NCBI RefSeq assembly: GCF_001049735.1
Contig: NZ_CVPC01000009.1
Span: 1-64,000, forward strand
Origin: Nereida ignava
GTDB lineage: Bacteria > Pseudomonadota > Alphaproteobacteria > Rhodobacterales > Rhodobacteraceae
Length of the DNA: 64,000 bases
Direction of reading: 5' to 3'
The notes beneath the pieces were generated by a model. That model was given only the letters and a program-made list of their open reading frames with translations, was not told where the DNA came from and did no database searches. The position numbers and the translations under genes were made by a program. This document shows positions 28,640-37,224 of this stretch, in pieces. The first letter of the stretch is position 1; every line of letters begins with the position of its first letter.

Positions 28640-29419
28640 TTACTCAGCAAGCAGCTGCCATTTTTTGCCCAACGTGTCGAAGAAGCCCTGTTCTTGCTTC
28701 AGCGTGATCCACGTGTTGACGTAGTTGATCCACACTTGGTCTGCTTGTGGCAAAAGCATCGCGATTGGTGTGGGTGCGCGGCCCTCGGCAACTGGCACGA
28801 TCATCAGTTGGTCATACTGTGCGACCAGTTTGTTTGCCTCAACGTTTGAGGTGATGTTCGCGTCAGCACGGCCTGCGAGAACTTCTTGGAAGTCACGGGC
28901 AGGGGCTTCAACGATGCGATACTGCGCGTCTGGGAAGAACTCTTTGACTTGCTTTTCTTGAGTTGTGCCCAAAGTTGCGGCAACTGAAACGTCAGCGTTG
29001 TTCAAATCATCCCAGCTTGAGAAACGACCTGCATTTTCTTTCAGTGTCAGTGGCACGGTGGCAAGGCTGAAGTAGCTGTCTGAATACCCTGCGGCTTTTG
29101 CGCGGCTTGGCGAAACAGAGGCTGATCCTGTGATGTGGTACTGGCCCGAGGTCACGCCGCTCACCAGTGTTTTCCAGTCTGTTGCAACGAACTCAACTTC
29201 CACGCCCAGATCGGCAGCCAGCTGCGTCATCACATCGATGTCATATCCTGTGTAGCTGTTTGTCGCGACATCGCGCATTGTCATCGGGTTCCAATCGCCA
29301 GTCGTGCCGACTTTCAGCACGCCATTTGAAAGGATTTCACTTAGGGCAGATTGTGCAGTCGCCTGTACGGAACTTGCCGCAAGAACGAGGGTCGCAGCAG
29401 CGATCTTAAAAAATTTCAT
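28640..29419 (-). CDS. Polar amino-acid ABC transporter, periplasmic receptor
   Basis: Solute-binding protein family 3, 259 residues, with a signal peptide cleaved near residue 22 (VQATA). Family features are VLKVGTTGDWNPMTMRD (about 34-50), YTGYDIDVMTQLAADLGVEVEFV, and the Arg-containing loop SVSPSRAKAAGYSDSYF that binds the amino-acid carboxylate. It resembles the cyclohexadienyl-dehydratase-like receptor branch. It is divergent from the matching ATPase and permease, 127 bases away. The ligand is not determinable. Confidence 0.88.
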   Translation of the reverse strand: MKFFKIAAATLVLAASSVQATAQSALSEILSNGVLKVGTTGDWNPMTMRDVATNSYTGYDIDVMTQLAADLGVEVEFVATDWKTLVSGVTSGQYHITGSASVSPSRAKAAGYSDSYFSLATVPLTLKENAGRFSSWDDLNNADVSVAATLGTTQEKQVKEFFPDAQYRIVEAPARDFQEVLAGRADANITSNVEANKLVAQYDQLMIVPVAEGRAPTPIAMLLPQADQVWINYVNTWITLKQEQGFFDTLGKKWQLLAE

Positions 29420-29546
29420 GGGTATTCCTCTTTGTGTGTTTAGGGCTAGTTAGGGTGAAATGGGCGGCAGGAAACTGGTAATCCCGATAAAAATTGCGTT
29501 GCGTGTCCTTTTTTGCGATCACGCAGCTCTAGGAGAAGTGTAAACT

Positions 29547-30284
29547 ATGGTTGCCTTAATTTCTATGCGAAAAGTGTCAAAGTTTTTTGACACTTTTCAA
29601 GCGCTGAAGGATGTGTCCCTTGATGTGAACCTTGGTGAGAAGGTTGTCATCTGTGGTCCATCCGGCTCCGGTAAGTCGACGCTGATCCGCTGCATTAATC
29701 GTCTTGAGGCACATGAGCAGGGCGAAATCATCGTAGATGGTGTGACGCTAACTGATGATAAGGCGACCCTTGAGAAAATCCGTGGCAACGTCGGGATGGT
29801 CTTTCAACAGTTCAATTTGTTCCCTCATCTGACAGTGCTCGAAAACTTGACCCTCGGTCCGCGGCGCGTTTTGGGGCTGGATCCGAAGGCCGCCGAAGAA
29901 CGTGCGATGAAATATCTTAATCGCGTTCGAATTCCTGATCAGGCTGATAAGTTGCCCCGCCAGTTATCTGGTGGTCAGCAGCAACGTGTGGCTATTGCGC
30001 GATCTCTTTGTATGGAGCCGCGCATTTTACTTTTCGATGAGCCTACCTCGGCGCTTGATCCTGAAATGATTGCCGAAGTGCTTGATGTGATGTCCGAGTT
30101 GGCGCGTGACGGAATGACCATGGTGGTTGTAACCCACGAGATGGGTTTTGCCCGCCGCGTTGCCGATAAGATGGTATTCATGGATAAGGGCCAAATCGTT
30201 GAGGTGGGCCCTACAGAACAGGTCTTTACTGCCCCGAAATCTGCGCGCTTTGGTGCGTTTATCCAACAAATTCTGAACCACTAG
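29547..30284 (+). CDS. Polar amino-acid ABC transporter ATPase (GlnQ-like)
   Basis: Cytosolic ATPase, 245 residues. Walker [10 protein letters not shown] is at 37-45, the Q-loop is [10 protein letters not shown], the signature LSGGQQQRV, Walker [13 protein letters not shown], and the switch His is in [10 protein letters not shown], all typical of the GlnQ/HisP group. AGGAGAAG precedes the ATG. Codons 8-17 form a perfect 12-base-pair hairpin in the DNA (listed separately), unusual at the start of a gene. The permease gene follows after 9 bases. Confidence 0.93.
   Translation: MVALISMRKVSKFFDTFQALKDVSLDVNLGEKVVICGPSGSGKSTLIRCINRLEAHEQGEIIVDGVTLTDDKATLEKIRGNVGMVFQQFNLFPHLTVLENLTLGPRRVLGLDPKAAEERAMKYLNRVRIPDQADKLPRQLSGGQQQRVAIARSLCMEPRILLFDEPTSALDPEMIAEVLDVMSELARDGMTMVVVTHEMGFARRVADKMVFMDKGQIVEVGPTEQVFTAPKSARFGAFIQQILNH
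29570..29597. repeat. Perfect 12-bp inverted repeat inside the 5' coding region of the ABC ATPase
   Basis: AAAAGTGTCAAA (29570-29581), loop GTTT, TTTGACACTTTT (29586-29597). It lies 24 to 51 bases into the coding sequence and would form a stable mRNA hairpin near the start codon, or a dyad operator (TGTCAAA / TTTGACA). Confidence 0.85.
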
Positions 30285-30293
30285 GGGCGTGTT

Positions 30294-31028
30294 ATGAAAC
30301 GTTTGATTGTTCTTGCGCCACTGGCTTTGCTGTTGTCGGGCTGTTCTGGAAATTGGGGGTGGTATGTAGTTGATCCTCGCACTGCCAACGGGCTTGCTAA
30401 CCTTAAATTCATGGCGACAGGTGCCTACAACACCATTTTGATGTCACTGACCGCCATTCTTATTTCGGTTGTGGTTGGGCTTTTGATTGCGCTGCCAGGG
30501 TTGTCCAGCAAGCGCCGCTACCGCGCGATTAACCGAACATATGTTGAGGTGGTGCGCGCGGTGCCGATCCTTGTTCTGATCCTTTGGGTGTACTATGGCC
30601 TGCCGCAGCTTACAGGCCTGACGCTGAACGTGTTCTGGGCCGGTGTGCTGGCGCTTGCTCTGTCGGATAGTGCGTTTCAGGCCGAGATTTTCCGCGCTGG
30701 CATTCAGTCAATCAGCCGCGGTCAGTATGAGGCGGCGCAGTCTATTTCGTTGAACTACCGTGACACGATGCGCTTTGTCATCTTGCCCCAAGCTATCCGC
30801 CGCATCCTGCCTGCATTGGGCAACCAGCTGGTCTATATGCTCAAAATGTCGTCTCTGGTGTCGGTGATCGGGATGCAGGAATTGACCCGCAAGGCGAACG
30901 AATTGGTGGTCTCCGAGTACCGACCCCTCGAGATTTATACTATTTTGGTGTTGGAATATCTGGTTCTTATCCTCATTGTGTCTGCAGGCGTTCGTTGGCT
31001 TGAACGGCGTATGAAAGCGGCGGACTAA
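30294..31028 (+). CDS. Polar amino-acid ABC transporter permease
   Basis: Inner-membrane permease of the HisM/GlnP type, 244 residues, five or so membrane segments. The EAA loop is EAAQSISLNYRDTMRFVILPQAIRRILPALGN (about 145-176), contacting the ATPase. The N-terminus is odd: MKRLIVLAPLALLLSGCSG looks like a lipoprotein signal with lipobox Leu-Ser-Gly-Cys. Only one permease gene is present, so a homodimer is inferred. The MATE gene follows after 2 bases. Confidence 0.92.
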   Translation: MKRLIVLAPLALLLSGCSGNWGWYVVDPRTANGLANLKFMATGAYNTILMSLTAILISVVVGLLIALPGLSSKRRYRAINRTYVEVVRAVPILVLILWVYYGLPQLTGLTLNVFWAGVLALALSDSAFQAEIFRAGIQSISRGQYEAAQSISLNYRDTMRFVILPQAIRRILPALGNQLVYMLKMSSLVSVIGMQELTRKANELVVSEYRPLEIYTILVLEYLVLILIVSAGVRWLERRMKAAD

Positions 31029-31030
31029 AT

Positions 31031-32395
31031 ATGCAAAAAGATGATCTGACGACCGGCCCGATCTCGGGTCATTTCCGCGCGCTTGCGGTTCCGGCGGCCT
31101 TCGGAATGCTGTTCGCCACTCTCTACAACGTGGTTGATGTTTATTTCGCCGGCATGTTGGGCACTGAGGCACAGGCAGGTTTGGCCGTTGGGTATCAGGC
31201 ATTTTTCATTATGATGGCCGTGGGGTTTGGCCTTGGGTCTGCGCTCAGCGCACTTGTGAGTAACGCAAAGGGACGCAAAGACGGCACCTCGTCGCGCAGG
31301 CTGGCGGCCCAAGGGATTAGCTTTGGTTTGATCGCAACGGCTTTGCTGATGTGTATCGGGGCTTTTTCTGGCCCGTTCTTGATTGCGCTCGTCTCTGAAG
31401 AAGGCGTCTACCGCGATGCGGCCTTGGGGTATTTCAATTGGCTGTTGTTCGCGCTGCCTGCATTTTTACTGGCTTATGGTACGAATGGTATTTTGCAATC
31501 TCACGGTGATACGGTTTCGATGCAGCGTGGCTTGATGGTGGCGTTTGTGGCGAACATTGGACTGACCCCATTGTTTATCTTCGGCATTCCCGGCGTGTGG
31601 GGCGGCATGGGTTTTAACGGTATCGCGGCGGCTACGATCCTGTCGCAGACGGGTGTAATGATCTGGATTTTTTCGCGGGTGTTCGCGCTAGAGATGATGC
31701 AGGGCGTTCCCCGTGATGCGTTCATCCCCACCTGGGCCAGTTTCCGTGAAATCTTTGCGCAAATGTTACCGACCACCACTGCGCTTGTGGTGATGTTTGT
31801 CTCTGGCTTTGTGGTGCAATTCGCCCTTAAAGGGTTTGGCGGCGAGGCTATTGCGGCCTACGGGGTCGGCCTTCGGATTGAACAGATTTTGCTGTTGCCG
31901 GTACTAGGTATGACCGGTGCGCTTTTACCTATTGCAGGACAAAATTTTGGCGCGGGTGAGCATGACCGCGTTCGCGAAGCCCTGCGCTTTTGCTGGAAGG
32001 TTGGCTTTGTGATGGCCGCTATCGCGTTGCCGTCGTTATGGTTTGGCGGGCATTTTGCGATGGGGCTCTTTACGGATGATGAGGCGGTCATCGAGATCGG
32101 GGCAAGCTATCTGCGTGTCGATGCGATCCTGTTCCCCGTTTACATGATGCTCTTTTCAATCAACTCAGTCCTGCAAGCACTCAAGAAACCAATCTGGACT
32201 TTGTGGATCAGCATTTACCGCCAAGGTTTGGGTGTGGGTCTGTTTATCTGGGTTTTCGTAAGCCTTGCAGGCTTTGACGTGATTGGCGTCTGGCTGGGCA
32301 TCGCAACGGCTGTAGCAACTGGTTGGCTGCTGGCCATGTTCGTTGCAGGACGCGTGGCAGAGCGTGAGATGGGAGGCTTGCTGCGCGCAAGCTGA
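31031..32395 (+). CDS. MATE family efflux transporter
   Basis: Multidrug/toxin extrusion type cation-coupled antiporter, 454 residues, twelve membrane segments in two six-helix MatE domains (about 14-175 and 240-400). Motifs include VVDVYFAGMLGTEAQAGL in the first half and LPIAGQNFGAGEHDRVREAL in the second. It starts two bases after the amino-acid permease stop and so may share its transcript, though a functional link is unclear. Its stop codon abuts the stop of convergent mipZ. Confidence 0.9.
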   Translation: MQKDDLTTGPISGHFRALAVPAAFGMLFATLYNVVDVYFAGMLGTEAQAGLAVGYQAFFIMMAVGFGLGSALSALVSNAKGRKDGTSSRRLAAQGISFGLIATALLMCIGAFSGPFLIALVSEEGVYRDAALGYFNWLLFALPAFLLAYGTNGILQSHGDTVSMQRGLMVAFVANIGLTPLFIFGIPGVWGGMGFNGIAAATILSQTGVMIWIFSRVFALEMMQGVPRDAFIPTWASFREIFAQMLPTTTALVVMFVSGFVVQFALKGFGGEAIAAYGVGLRIEQILLLPVLGMTGALLPIAGQNFGAGEHDRVREALRFCWKVGFVMAAIALPSLWFGGHFAMGLFTDDEAVIEIGASYLRVDAILFPVYMMLFSINSVLQALKKPIWTLWISIYRQGLGVGLFIWVFVSLAGFDVIGVWLGIATAVATGWLLAMFVAGRVAEREMGGLLRAS

Positions 32396-33205
32396 TCAGA
32401 AGCTGACTTTTACGTTTGGCAGATCAAGGGCTTTGATCAATTCGCGCAGCTCATTACGAGCAGCGACGTTTGAGATATTCATCCCCTTTACGCCAATATC
32501 GCGTAGATCAAGTAGGGTCAGCCCCCGTGGAAATAGCTCGCGGAAAATAACCCGTTCGTTAAAGCCTGTCGCCGTCCGAAAACCGATGCGCTTTGCAAGC
32601 TTCCCAATGGCGGCTTCCATCTTTTTTTTGTTTACCATGTTCTGCGCACCCATACGGTTGCGCACAACGATCCAGTCAATAGGCGTTAGGCCTGCTTTGG
32701 CGCGCAACTGACGCGCGGCCCATACCATTTCGGAATACACTGAAGGGCCCGTGATGTTAGTGCCTTCTGTGTCGACGTGGGCCAACAAGTCAAAGTCGAT
32801 AAAGCTATCGTTTAGGGGCGTGATCAGGGTATCTGCAAGAGAGTGCGCCACTTGGCTTAGCCGCGTGTGAGAGCCGGGGCAGTCGATCAATACAAAGTCA
32901 TTGTCCGCATCAAGTGCAGCAACACCAGCCGTCAGGCGAGCATCGTAAATGTTTTCGCCCTCTGCCAGCGTGGATTGATCCAGCTCGGGCAAATCCAGAT
33001 AAGCTGGCGTGGGCAGTTCAAGACCTTCGGCATTCAGAAAAGTCTGGCGGTTCGTAATGTAGCGCCCCAGCGTTTTCTGGCGCAGGTCCAAATCAAGGCA
33101 TCCTACACGGTGGCCCATCCGCGACAGGGCTGTGGCTACGTGCATGGAAACCGTAGATTTTCCCGCGCCGCCTTTTTCATTTCCTACAACGATAATATGC
33201 GCCAT
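32396..33205 (-). CDS. mipZ: Division-plane positioning ATPase MipZ
   Basis: ParA/MinD-type ATPase that forms gradients from ParB at the origin region and blocks FtsZ assembly near the poles, known from Caulobacter and other alphaproteobacteria. ATG 33205 is used; an upstream in-frame ATG at 33370 gives an unrelated extension. The 269-residue product has the deviant Walker A GNEKGGAGKST (Lys11, Lys16), GCLDLDLRQKTLGRY, and DNDFVLIDCPGSHTRLS. It is monocistronic, convergent with the MATE gene with no spacer. Confidence 0.93.
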   Translation of the reverse strand: MAHIIVVGNEKGGAGKSTVSMHVATALSRMGHRVGCLDLDLRQKTLGRYITNRQTFLNAEGLELPTPAYLDLPELDQSTLAEGENIYDARLTAGVAALDADNDFVLIDCPGSHTRLSQVAHSLADTLITPLNDSFIDFDLLAHVDTEGTNITGPSVYSEMVWAARQLRAKAGLTPIDWIVVRNRMGAQNMVNKKKMEAAIGKLAKRIGFRTATGFNERVIFRELFPRGLTLLDLRDIGVKGMNISNVAARNELRELIKALDLPNVKVSF

Positions 33206-33330
33206 GTACTCGGCCCTTTGATTTGTCTTCTTGCATCCGCAAAAATGCTTTTGAGGGACTATATGTGGCGTTGCAACCCAATGAAAGCACAACCGCGCAA
33301 CATTGGTAAAACTGCAATCAACCAATGAAA

Positions 33331-33358
33331 AACGCCGCCCCAGATAAGGAGCGGCGTT
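33331..33358 (-). terminator. rpmE terminator
   Basis: Minus-strand stem AACGCCGC (33358-33351) with GCGGCGTT (33338-33331), then a short T-rich tail. It lies 30 bases after the rpmE stop codon. Confidence 0.82.
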
Positions 33359-33387
33359 TAAATTCAACACACAAATGTGCGGCGGGT

Positions 33388-33609
33388 TTAGAAGCCCAAG
33401 CCAGCGTATTTGTTTTTGAACTTGGATACGCGACCACCGGTATCCATCAGCTTTGTGTTACCACCGGTCCATGCTGGGTGCGCGGATGGGTCGATGTCCA
33501 AAGCGATCTGGTCGCCTTCGGAACCCCAAGTGGATTTCATTTCAACGATATCACCGTTTGTCATTTTGACTTTGATGATGTGGTAGTCAGGGTGGGTATC
33601 TTTTCTCAT
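33388..33609 (-). CDS. rpmE: 50S ribosomal protein L31
   Basis: 73-residue L31 of the cysteine-free (C-) type: the N-terminal [19 protein letters not shown] lacks the CxxC zinc ligands. The C-terminal half [30 protein letters not shown] is canonical. It lies 12 bases downstream of rplS and is co-transcribed with it, ending in a terminator. Confidence 0.97.
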   Translation of the reverse strand: MRKDTHPDYHIIKVKMTNGDIVEMKSTWGSEGDQIALDIDPSAHPAWTGGNTKLMDTGGRVSKFKNKYAGLGF

Positions 33610-33621
33610 GACATCCGCTCC

Positions 33622-33996
33622 TTAAGATTTCTTGGGACGGTAGTTTGTTTGCTCGGCGATACGAGCAGACTTACCGCGACGCTCACGAAGATAGTACAGT
33701 TTCGCGCGACGCACACGGCCACGACGTACTACTGTGATGCTGTCAATGTTGGTGGAGTGCAGCGGGAATACGCGCTCAACACCTTCACCGAAGGAGATCT
33801 TGCGAACAGTGAATGATCCGGCAATGCCTTCACCGTTCTTGCGCGCAATGCAAACGCCTTCGTAGTTTTGCACACGGCTGCGTGTGCCTTCGGTTACTTT
33901 GTAACCAACGCGGATGGTGTCACCCGCTTTAAAGTCGGGAAGCTCGTTCCCAAGGGCCGCAACTTGTTCGGCCTCCAGTTCAGCGATCAGGTTCAT
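33622..33996 (-). CDS. rplS: 50S ribosomal protein L19
   Basis: 124-residue L19 of the large subunit, at the interface with the small subunit. Signature segments are [33 protein letters not shown] and [52 protein letters not shown] precedes the ATG. In many bacteria rplS directly follows trmD; here the divergent rsgA gene lies between, and rplS has its own promoter with a leader of about 230 bases. Confidence 0.98.
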   Translation of the reverse strand: MNLIAELEAEQVAALGNELPDFKAGDTIRVGYKVTEGTRSRVQNYEGVCIARKNGEGIAGSFTVRKISFGEGVERVFPLHSTNIDSITVVRRGRVRRAKLYYLRERRGKSARIAEQTNYRPKKS

Positions 33997-34389
33997 GATC
34001 GTCTCCTTTGTTGCTCACGGTTTGCCCGCGATGGTGTGGCGCAGCCTCAGAGCTCTCGGGTGTCGTTCGGGTCCGCCGTGGCGCCCGCCAGAGGTTAGGT
34101 CACTATTCCTTATGTGCCGCACCAGTTCCCTACATCGCGATACCCGTTGTCGAAACACCAAAGGGTCGTATGCGCAAGTTCACTAATACAAGCGGCGTCC
34201 GAATCCACTAACGTGGTCAGACTTGCGCCGTATAAGGCCTTTCGCCGGTTCGTGACAACCCCTTGCGTGCCACGCTTGTTATTCATTTCATGGATTGTTC
34301 GGTGCTTTGGCGGCTCATGTAAATAACTGGTAAACCCTGCACATGTCGCCTATTTGTACGGCCTATGTTGAACACTGCCTTTGCCCTTC
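33997..34389. other. rplS leader and rsgA upstream region
   Basis: Holds the minus-strand rplS promoter (34230-34258) and a leader of about 225 bases rich in short complementary segments. The remaining 130 bases up to rsgA carry no recognised element. No gene is seen on either strand. Confidence 0.6.
34230..34258 (-). promoter_or_regulatory. Sigma-70-type promoter for rplS-rpmE
   Basis: Minus strand: -35 TTGTCA (34258-34253), 17-base spacer, -10 TTATAC (34235-34230). The predicted transcript start is near 34223, leaving a long untranslated leader before the rplS ATG at 33996. Confidence 0.65.
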
Positions 34390-35484
34390 ATGCCCGCGTC
34401 TGAGCGCCCTGAAACGATTGATGCGCCTGACGCCGTCGATGCGCCATTAGCGCGCCTCGGCTGGACGCCTTTCTTTGAGGCACAGCTTGAGGGTTTTTCA
34501 TCAAGTATTCCCGACTTTTCCGCCGCCGCACAGCCCACTCGGGTCACAGCGGTGCACCGTAATACGCTTCGGGTGATTGGCGTTGATGTTGATCTGACCA
34601 TTCCGCACGCTTTTGAGGCGACCGTTGGTGATTGGCTCATGCTCGACCCACAGACAAAAACAGCCTGTGCACGGCTTGAACGCAGCAGTCTGATTAAACG
34701 CAAAGCCGCGGGACGGATCACCTACACCCAGTCTATTGCGGCCAATATTGATACGGTTTTTGTTGTGTCTTCGTGCAATGCTGATTTCAACGTCGCACGC
34801 CTTGAGCGTTACGTGGCGTTGGCGTTTGAGGCGGACACAACGCCCGTCATCATCCTGACCAAAGCGGATTTAAGCGACGACCCTGATGGATATGTGGCGC
34901 AGGCCCAAACCATTTCTGATCGCGTTGCGGTTTTGGCGCTTGATGTGCGCAACACGGATCCGTCCGATGCGTTGGCCCCGTGGGTGCAGCTAGGCCAAAC
35001 GATTGCATTTTTAGGGTCATCCGGCGTGGGTAAGTCCACACTGGTAAACGCACTTTCGGGACAGATAAAAGCGGCGACCCAAGGTATTCGCGACGATGAC
35101 GCAAAGGGGCGCCACACCACGACCCACCGCGAGTTGCACCAGCTGCCAAATGGATGCGCAGTTCTGGACACGCCGGGCATGCGCGAGTTGCAATTGACGG
35201 ACGCGGCTTCGGGTATCAAGGACGTTTTCGCCGATCTGATCGAGATCGCTGCACAATGTAAATTCTCTGATTGTGCGCATCAGTCTGAACCGAAGTGCGC
35301 CATCAAAGCGGGTATCGCAGACGGCAGTGTTGATCCCGCGCGTGTTGAGCGTTGGCAAAAGCTACAAGACGAAGATGCGCATAATTCAGAAGCCGCAAGC
35401 CAAACTGTGGCCCACCGCAAGGCCCGTGACAAATCACTGGGAAAGACGATCAAGGGCCTGCAAAAAGGTAACCGCAAGAAATAG
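34390..35484 (+). CDS. rsgA: Ribosome small-subunit GTPase RsgA
   Basis: Circularly permuted GTPase that checks maturation of the 30S subunit. ATG 34390 is used, not TTG 34381. The 364 residues contain an OB-fold (about 50-110), then the G motifs in permuted order: TKAD (G4), GSSGVGKSTLVNAL (G1), and DTPGMREL (G3). The C-terminal zinc-binding segment CKFSDCAHQSEPKC and a basic tail follow. It is on the opposite strand to the surrounding ribosomal genes, between rplS and trmD. Its stop lies 3 bases from the trmD stop (convergent). Confidence 0.95.
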   Translation: MPASERPETIDAPDAVDAPLARLGWTPFFEAQLEGFSSSIPDFSAAAQPTRVTAVHRNTLRVIGVDVDLTIPHAFEATVGDWLMLDPQTKTACARLERSSLIKRKAAGRITYTQSIAANIDTVFVVSSCNADFNVARLERYVALAFEADTTPVIILTKADLSDDPDGYVAQAQTISDRVAVLALDVRNTDPSDALAPWVQLGQTIAFLGSSGVGKSTLVNALSGQIKAATQGIRDDDAKGRHTTTHRELHQLPNGCAVLDTPGMRELQLTDAASGIKDVFADLIEIAAQCKFSDCAHQSEPKCAIKAGIADGSVDPARVERWQKLQDEDAHNSEAASQTVAHRKARDKSLGKTIKGLQKGNRKK

Positions 35485-35487
35485 GGC

Positions 35488-36318
35488 CTAATCCTTTTTG
35501 AGGTGCGCTTGCCAAAGATCAGGCCGGCGCTCTTGGGTGATGCGTTCGGATTGTTCCTGACGCCACTGGGTGATCTTTTTGTGGTTCCCGCTGGTCAGCA
35601 CATCAGGGATACTCATGCCCTCCCACTCGGCTGGACGGGTGTATTGCGGGTGCTCCAAAAGCCCGTTTGAAAAGCTTTCCTCAACCGTGCTTTCGGCGTT
35701 TCCAAGAACACCTGGCAATAACCGTACCGTGGCATCCAAAAGCATTTGAGCGGCCAGCTCACCACCTGTGAGCACGAAATCCCCAAGGCTGACCTCCATG
35801 ATGTCAAAGCGTTCAAGAACGCGCTCGTCCACCCCTTCAAACCGACCACAGAGCAGCGTTACACCACTTTCGCGCGCAAGGGCTTGGGCCATGCCTTGGT
35901 CAAATTTTTTCCCACGGGGGCTGAGGTAAATCATCGGATGCCGTGCGCCGCGGTGCGCAGTTGCAAGGGCGTTGCCCACCACATCCGCGCGCATCACCAT
36001 GCCCGCACCACCGCCCGATGGCGTGTCATCAACGTTCTTGTGCCGGCCTTCACCAAACGTGCGCAGGTCCGTTGTTTCTAACTGCCACACACCGTCTTTG
36101 AGGGCTTTGCCGGTCAGACTTTCGCCTAAAATACCGGGGAAAGCTTGGGGTAAAAGGGTCACCACCCGCGCATCCCACGCTCGGGCCAAGCGGGGTTTGT
36201 CGGTTAGCAACTCGCGTGGTTTGAGTGACGCGGAAATAGACTTGCGCCCCACGGAGCGTTCTTCGCGAACGGGCTTTGTAGGCGTTTCAGCAGGCGGGGT
36301 TTGCGGCGCGTCAGTCAT
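35488..36318 (-). CDS. trmD: tRNA (guanine-N1-)-methyltransferase
   Basis: Methylates G37 of tRNAs with SAM, preventing frameshifts. ATG 36318 with GAGGA upstream is chosen; a longer frame from 36438 would overlap rimM deeply. The 276-residue product has an N-terminal extension of about 45 residues rich in Pro, Thr and Arg before the usual start region WDARVVTLLPQAFPG. The trefoil-knot SAM site is YLSPRGKKFDQ, GRFEGVDERV and SLGDFVLTGGELAAQ. The C-terminal domain ends with ERRPDLWQ. It is the last gene of the ffh-to-trmD run. Confidence 0.96.
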   Translation of the reverse strand: MTDAPQTPPAETPTKPVREERSVGRKSISASLKPRELLTDKPRLARAWDARVVTLLPQAFPGILGESLTGKALKDGVWQLETTDLRTFGEGRHKNVDDTPSGGGAGMVMRADVVGNALATAHRGARHPMIYLSPRGKKFDQGMAQALARESGVTLLCGRFEGVDERVLERFDIMEVSLGDFVLTGGELAAQMLLDATVRLLPGVLGNAESTVEESFSNGLLEHPQYTRPAEWEGMSIPDVLTSGNHKKITQWRQEQSERITQERRPDLWQAHLKKD

Positions 36319-36388
36319 GGTGTCCTCTTTCAGCGCGCCTATCGTGCAGTGCGTTGTAAGTGTGAATATCGTTGATGCCGTAGGGCGT

Positions 36389-36901
36389 TCAAAAGAGACC
36401 TTCGGGTGGGTCAATAACCAAGCGTCCGCCTGTGACATCGACTGTAGGAACGGCTGCTTTGGTGAAAGGTACCAACACGGTGTCTTTCAACTTGGGGCCT
36501 TGGATTTCAAGCAAATCGCCCGCACCGTGATCCATGACGTGCTTAACGGTGCCAAGCTCTGTTCCGCCAGTGTCAAACACCGCCAGACCGATCAGATCGG
36601 CGTAGTAGAACTCGTCATCGCCCGCTTGGGGAAGCTGCTCACGGGTGGCGAACAGATCAATACCTCGCAGTGCGTCCGCATCTTCTTTGGTCACAACGCC
36701 CTCAACTTGGGCGGCAAAGCCGTTCTTGATTTGCTGAACCAGAACCATCTCAATGCTGCGCGTGCCGCTTTCGTCTGTCAGCGCGTAGCCAAAGATGTCT
36801 GGTGCGAAGCTGCAAAATGACTTGATGCGCACGTCACCCTGTACACCGAATGCACCGGCGATTGTGCCTACCAAAACCTTGTCGGAGGTGCTCTGGGTCA
36901 T
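36389..36901 (-). CDS. rimM: Ribosome maturation factor RimM
   Basis: 16S rRNA processing protein that helps assemble the 30S head with protein S19. The 170-residue product has the N-terminal RimM domain (VGTIAGAFGVQGDVRIKSF) and the C-terminal PRC-barrel (EFYYADLIGLAVFDTGGTELGTVKHVMDHGAGDLLEI). Its ATG overlaps the stop codon of a 46-residue gene upstream (ATGA), so the two are translationally coupled. trmD follows after 70 bases. Confidence 0.96.
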   Translation of the reverse strand: MTQSTSDKVLVGTIAGAFGVQGDVRIKSFCSFAPDIFGYALTDESGTRSIEMVLVQQIKNGFAAQVEGVVTKEDADALRGIDLFATREQLPQAGDDEFYYADLIGLAVFDTGGTELGTVKHVMDHGAGDLLEIQGPKLKDTVLVPFTKAAVPTVDVTGGRLVIDPPEGLF

Positions 36902-37038
36902 TGAGGTATCTCACAAATTGAGTTGCGTATGGTGCCGCCTGCATTTTTGCAGGCTTCTGATGTGTTGCCCATCTGATAAACGATCCCTGCCAGAAAAGCA
37001 GCACCAACAAACATGATTAAGCGCATCAATCTGAACAT
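36898..37038 (-). CDS. 46-residue membrane protein with two cysteines, coupled to rimM
   Basis: A small gene easily missed by length filters. It starts at ATG 37038 and encodes MFRLMRLIMFVGAAFLAGIV as a membrane segment, then a polar tail with Cys30 and Cys42 (NTSEACKNAGG and NSICEI). The tail would lie in the periplasm if the Arg-rich N-terminus stays inside, where the cysteines could form a disulfide. The stop overlaps the rimM ATG. The coupling and the well-formed topology support it being real. No family name is known to me; function unknown. Confidence 0.72.
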   Translation of the reverse strand: MFRLMRLIMFVGAAFLAGIVYQMGNTSEACKNAGGTIRNSICEIPQ

Positions 37039-37138
37039 GGCGGCTCAACCCCTTTTTTATGGCGTGTCTAAATTGGTGGAGGACGGTGCAATTGCGGTGT
37101 TCGGATAGCGTTTACTGCAATTCTAAGTCTTTGGTAAT

Positions 37139-37158
37139 TTTGCCCCCGCGAGGGCAAA
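37139..37158 (-). terminator. Candidate hairpin after rpsP
   Basis: TTTGCCC (37139-37145) pairs with GGGCAAA (37152-37158) around a six-base loop. The T-tail is poor on the minus strand, so it may attenuate rather than stop transcription from rpsP into the rimM-trmD part. Confidence 0.5.
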
Positions 37159-37224
37159 GTTAAAAAGCGTTTATATACGCCCAAAAACCTTGCCATCCGC
37201 GCGGGGACAAAACTGACAAAAGAC

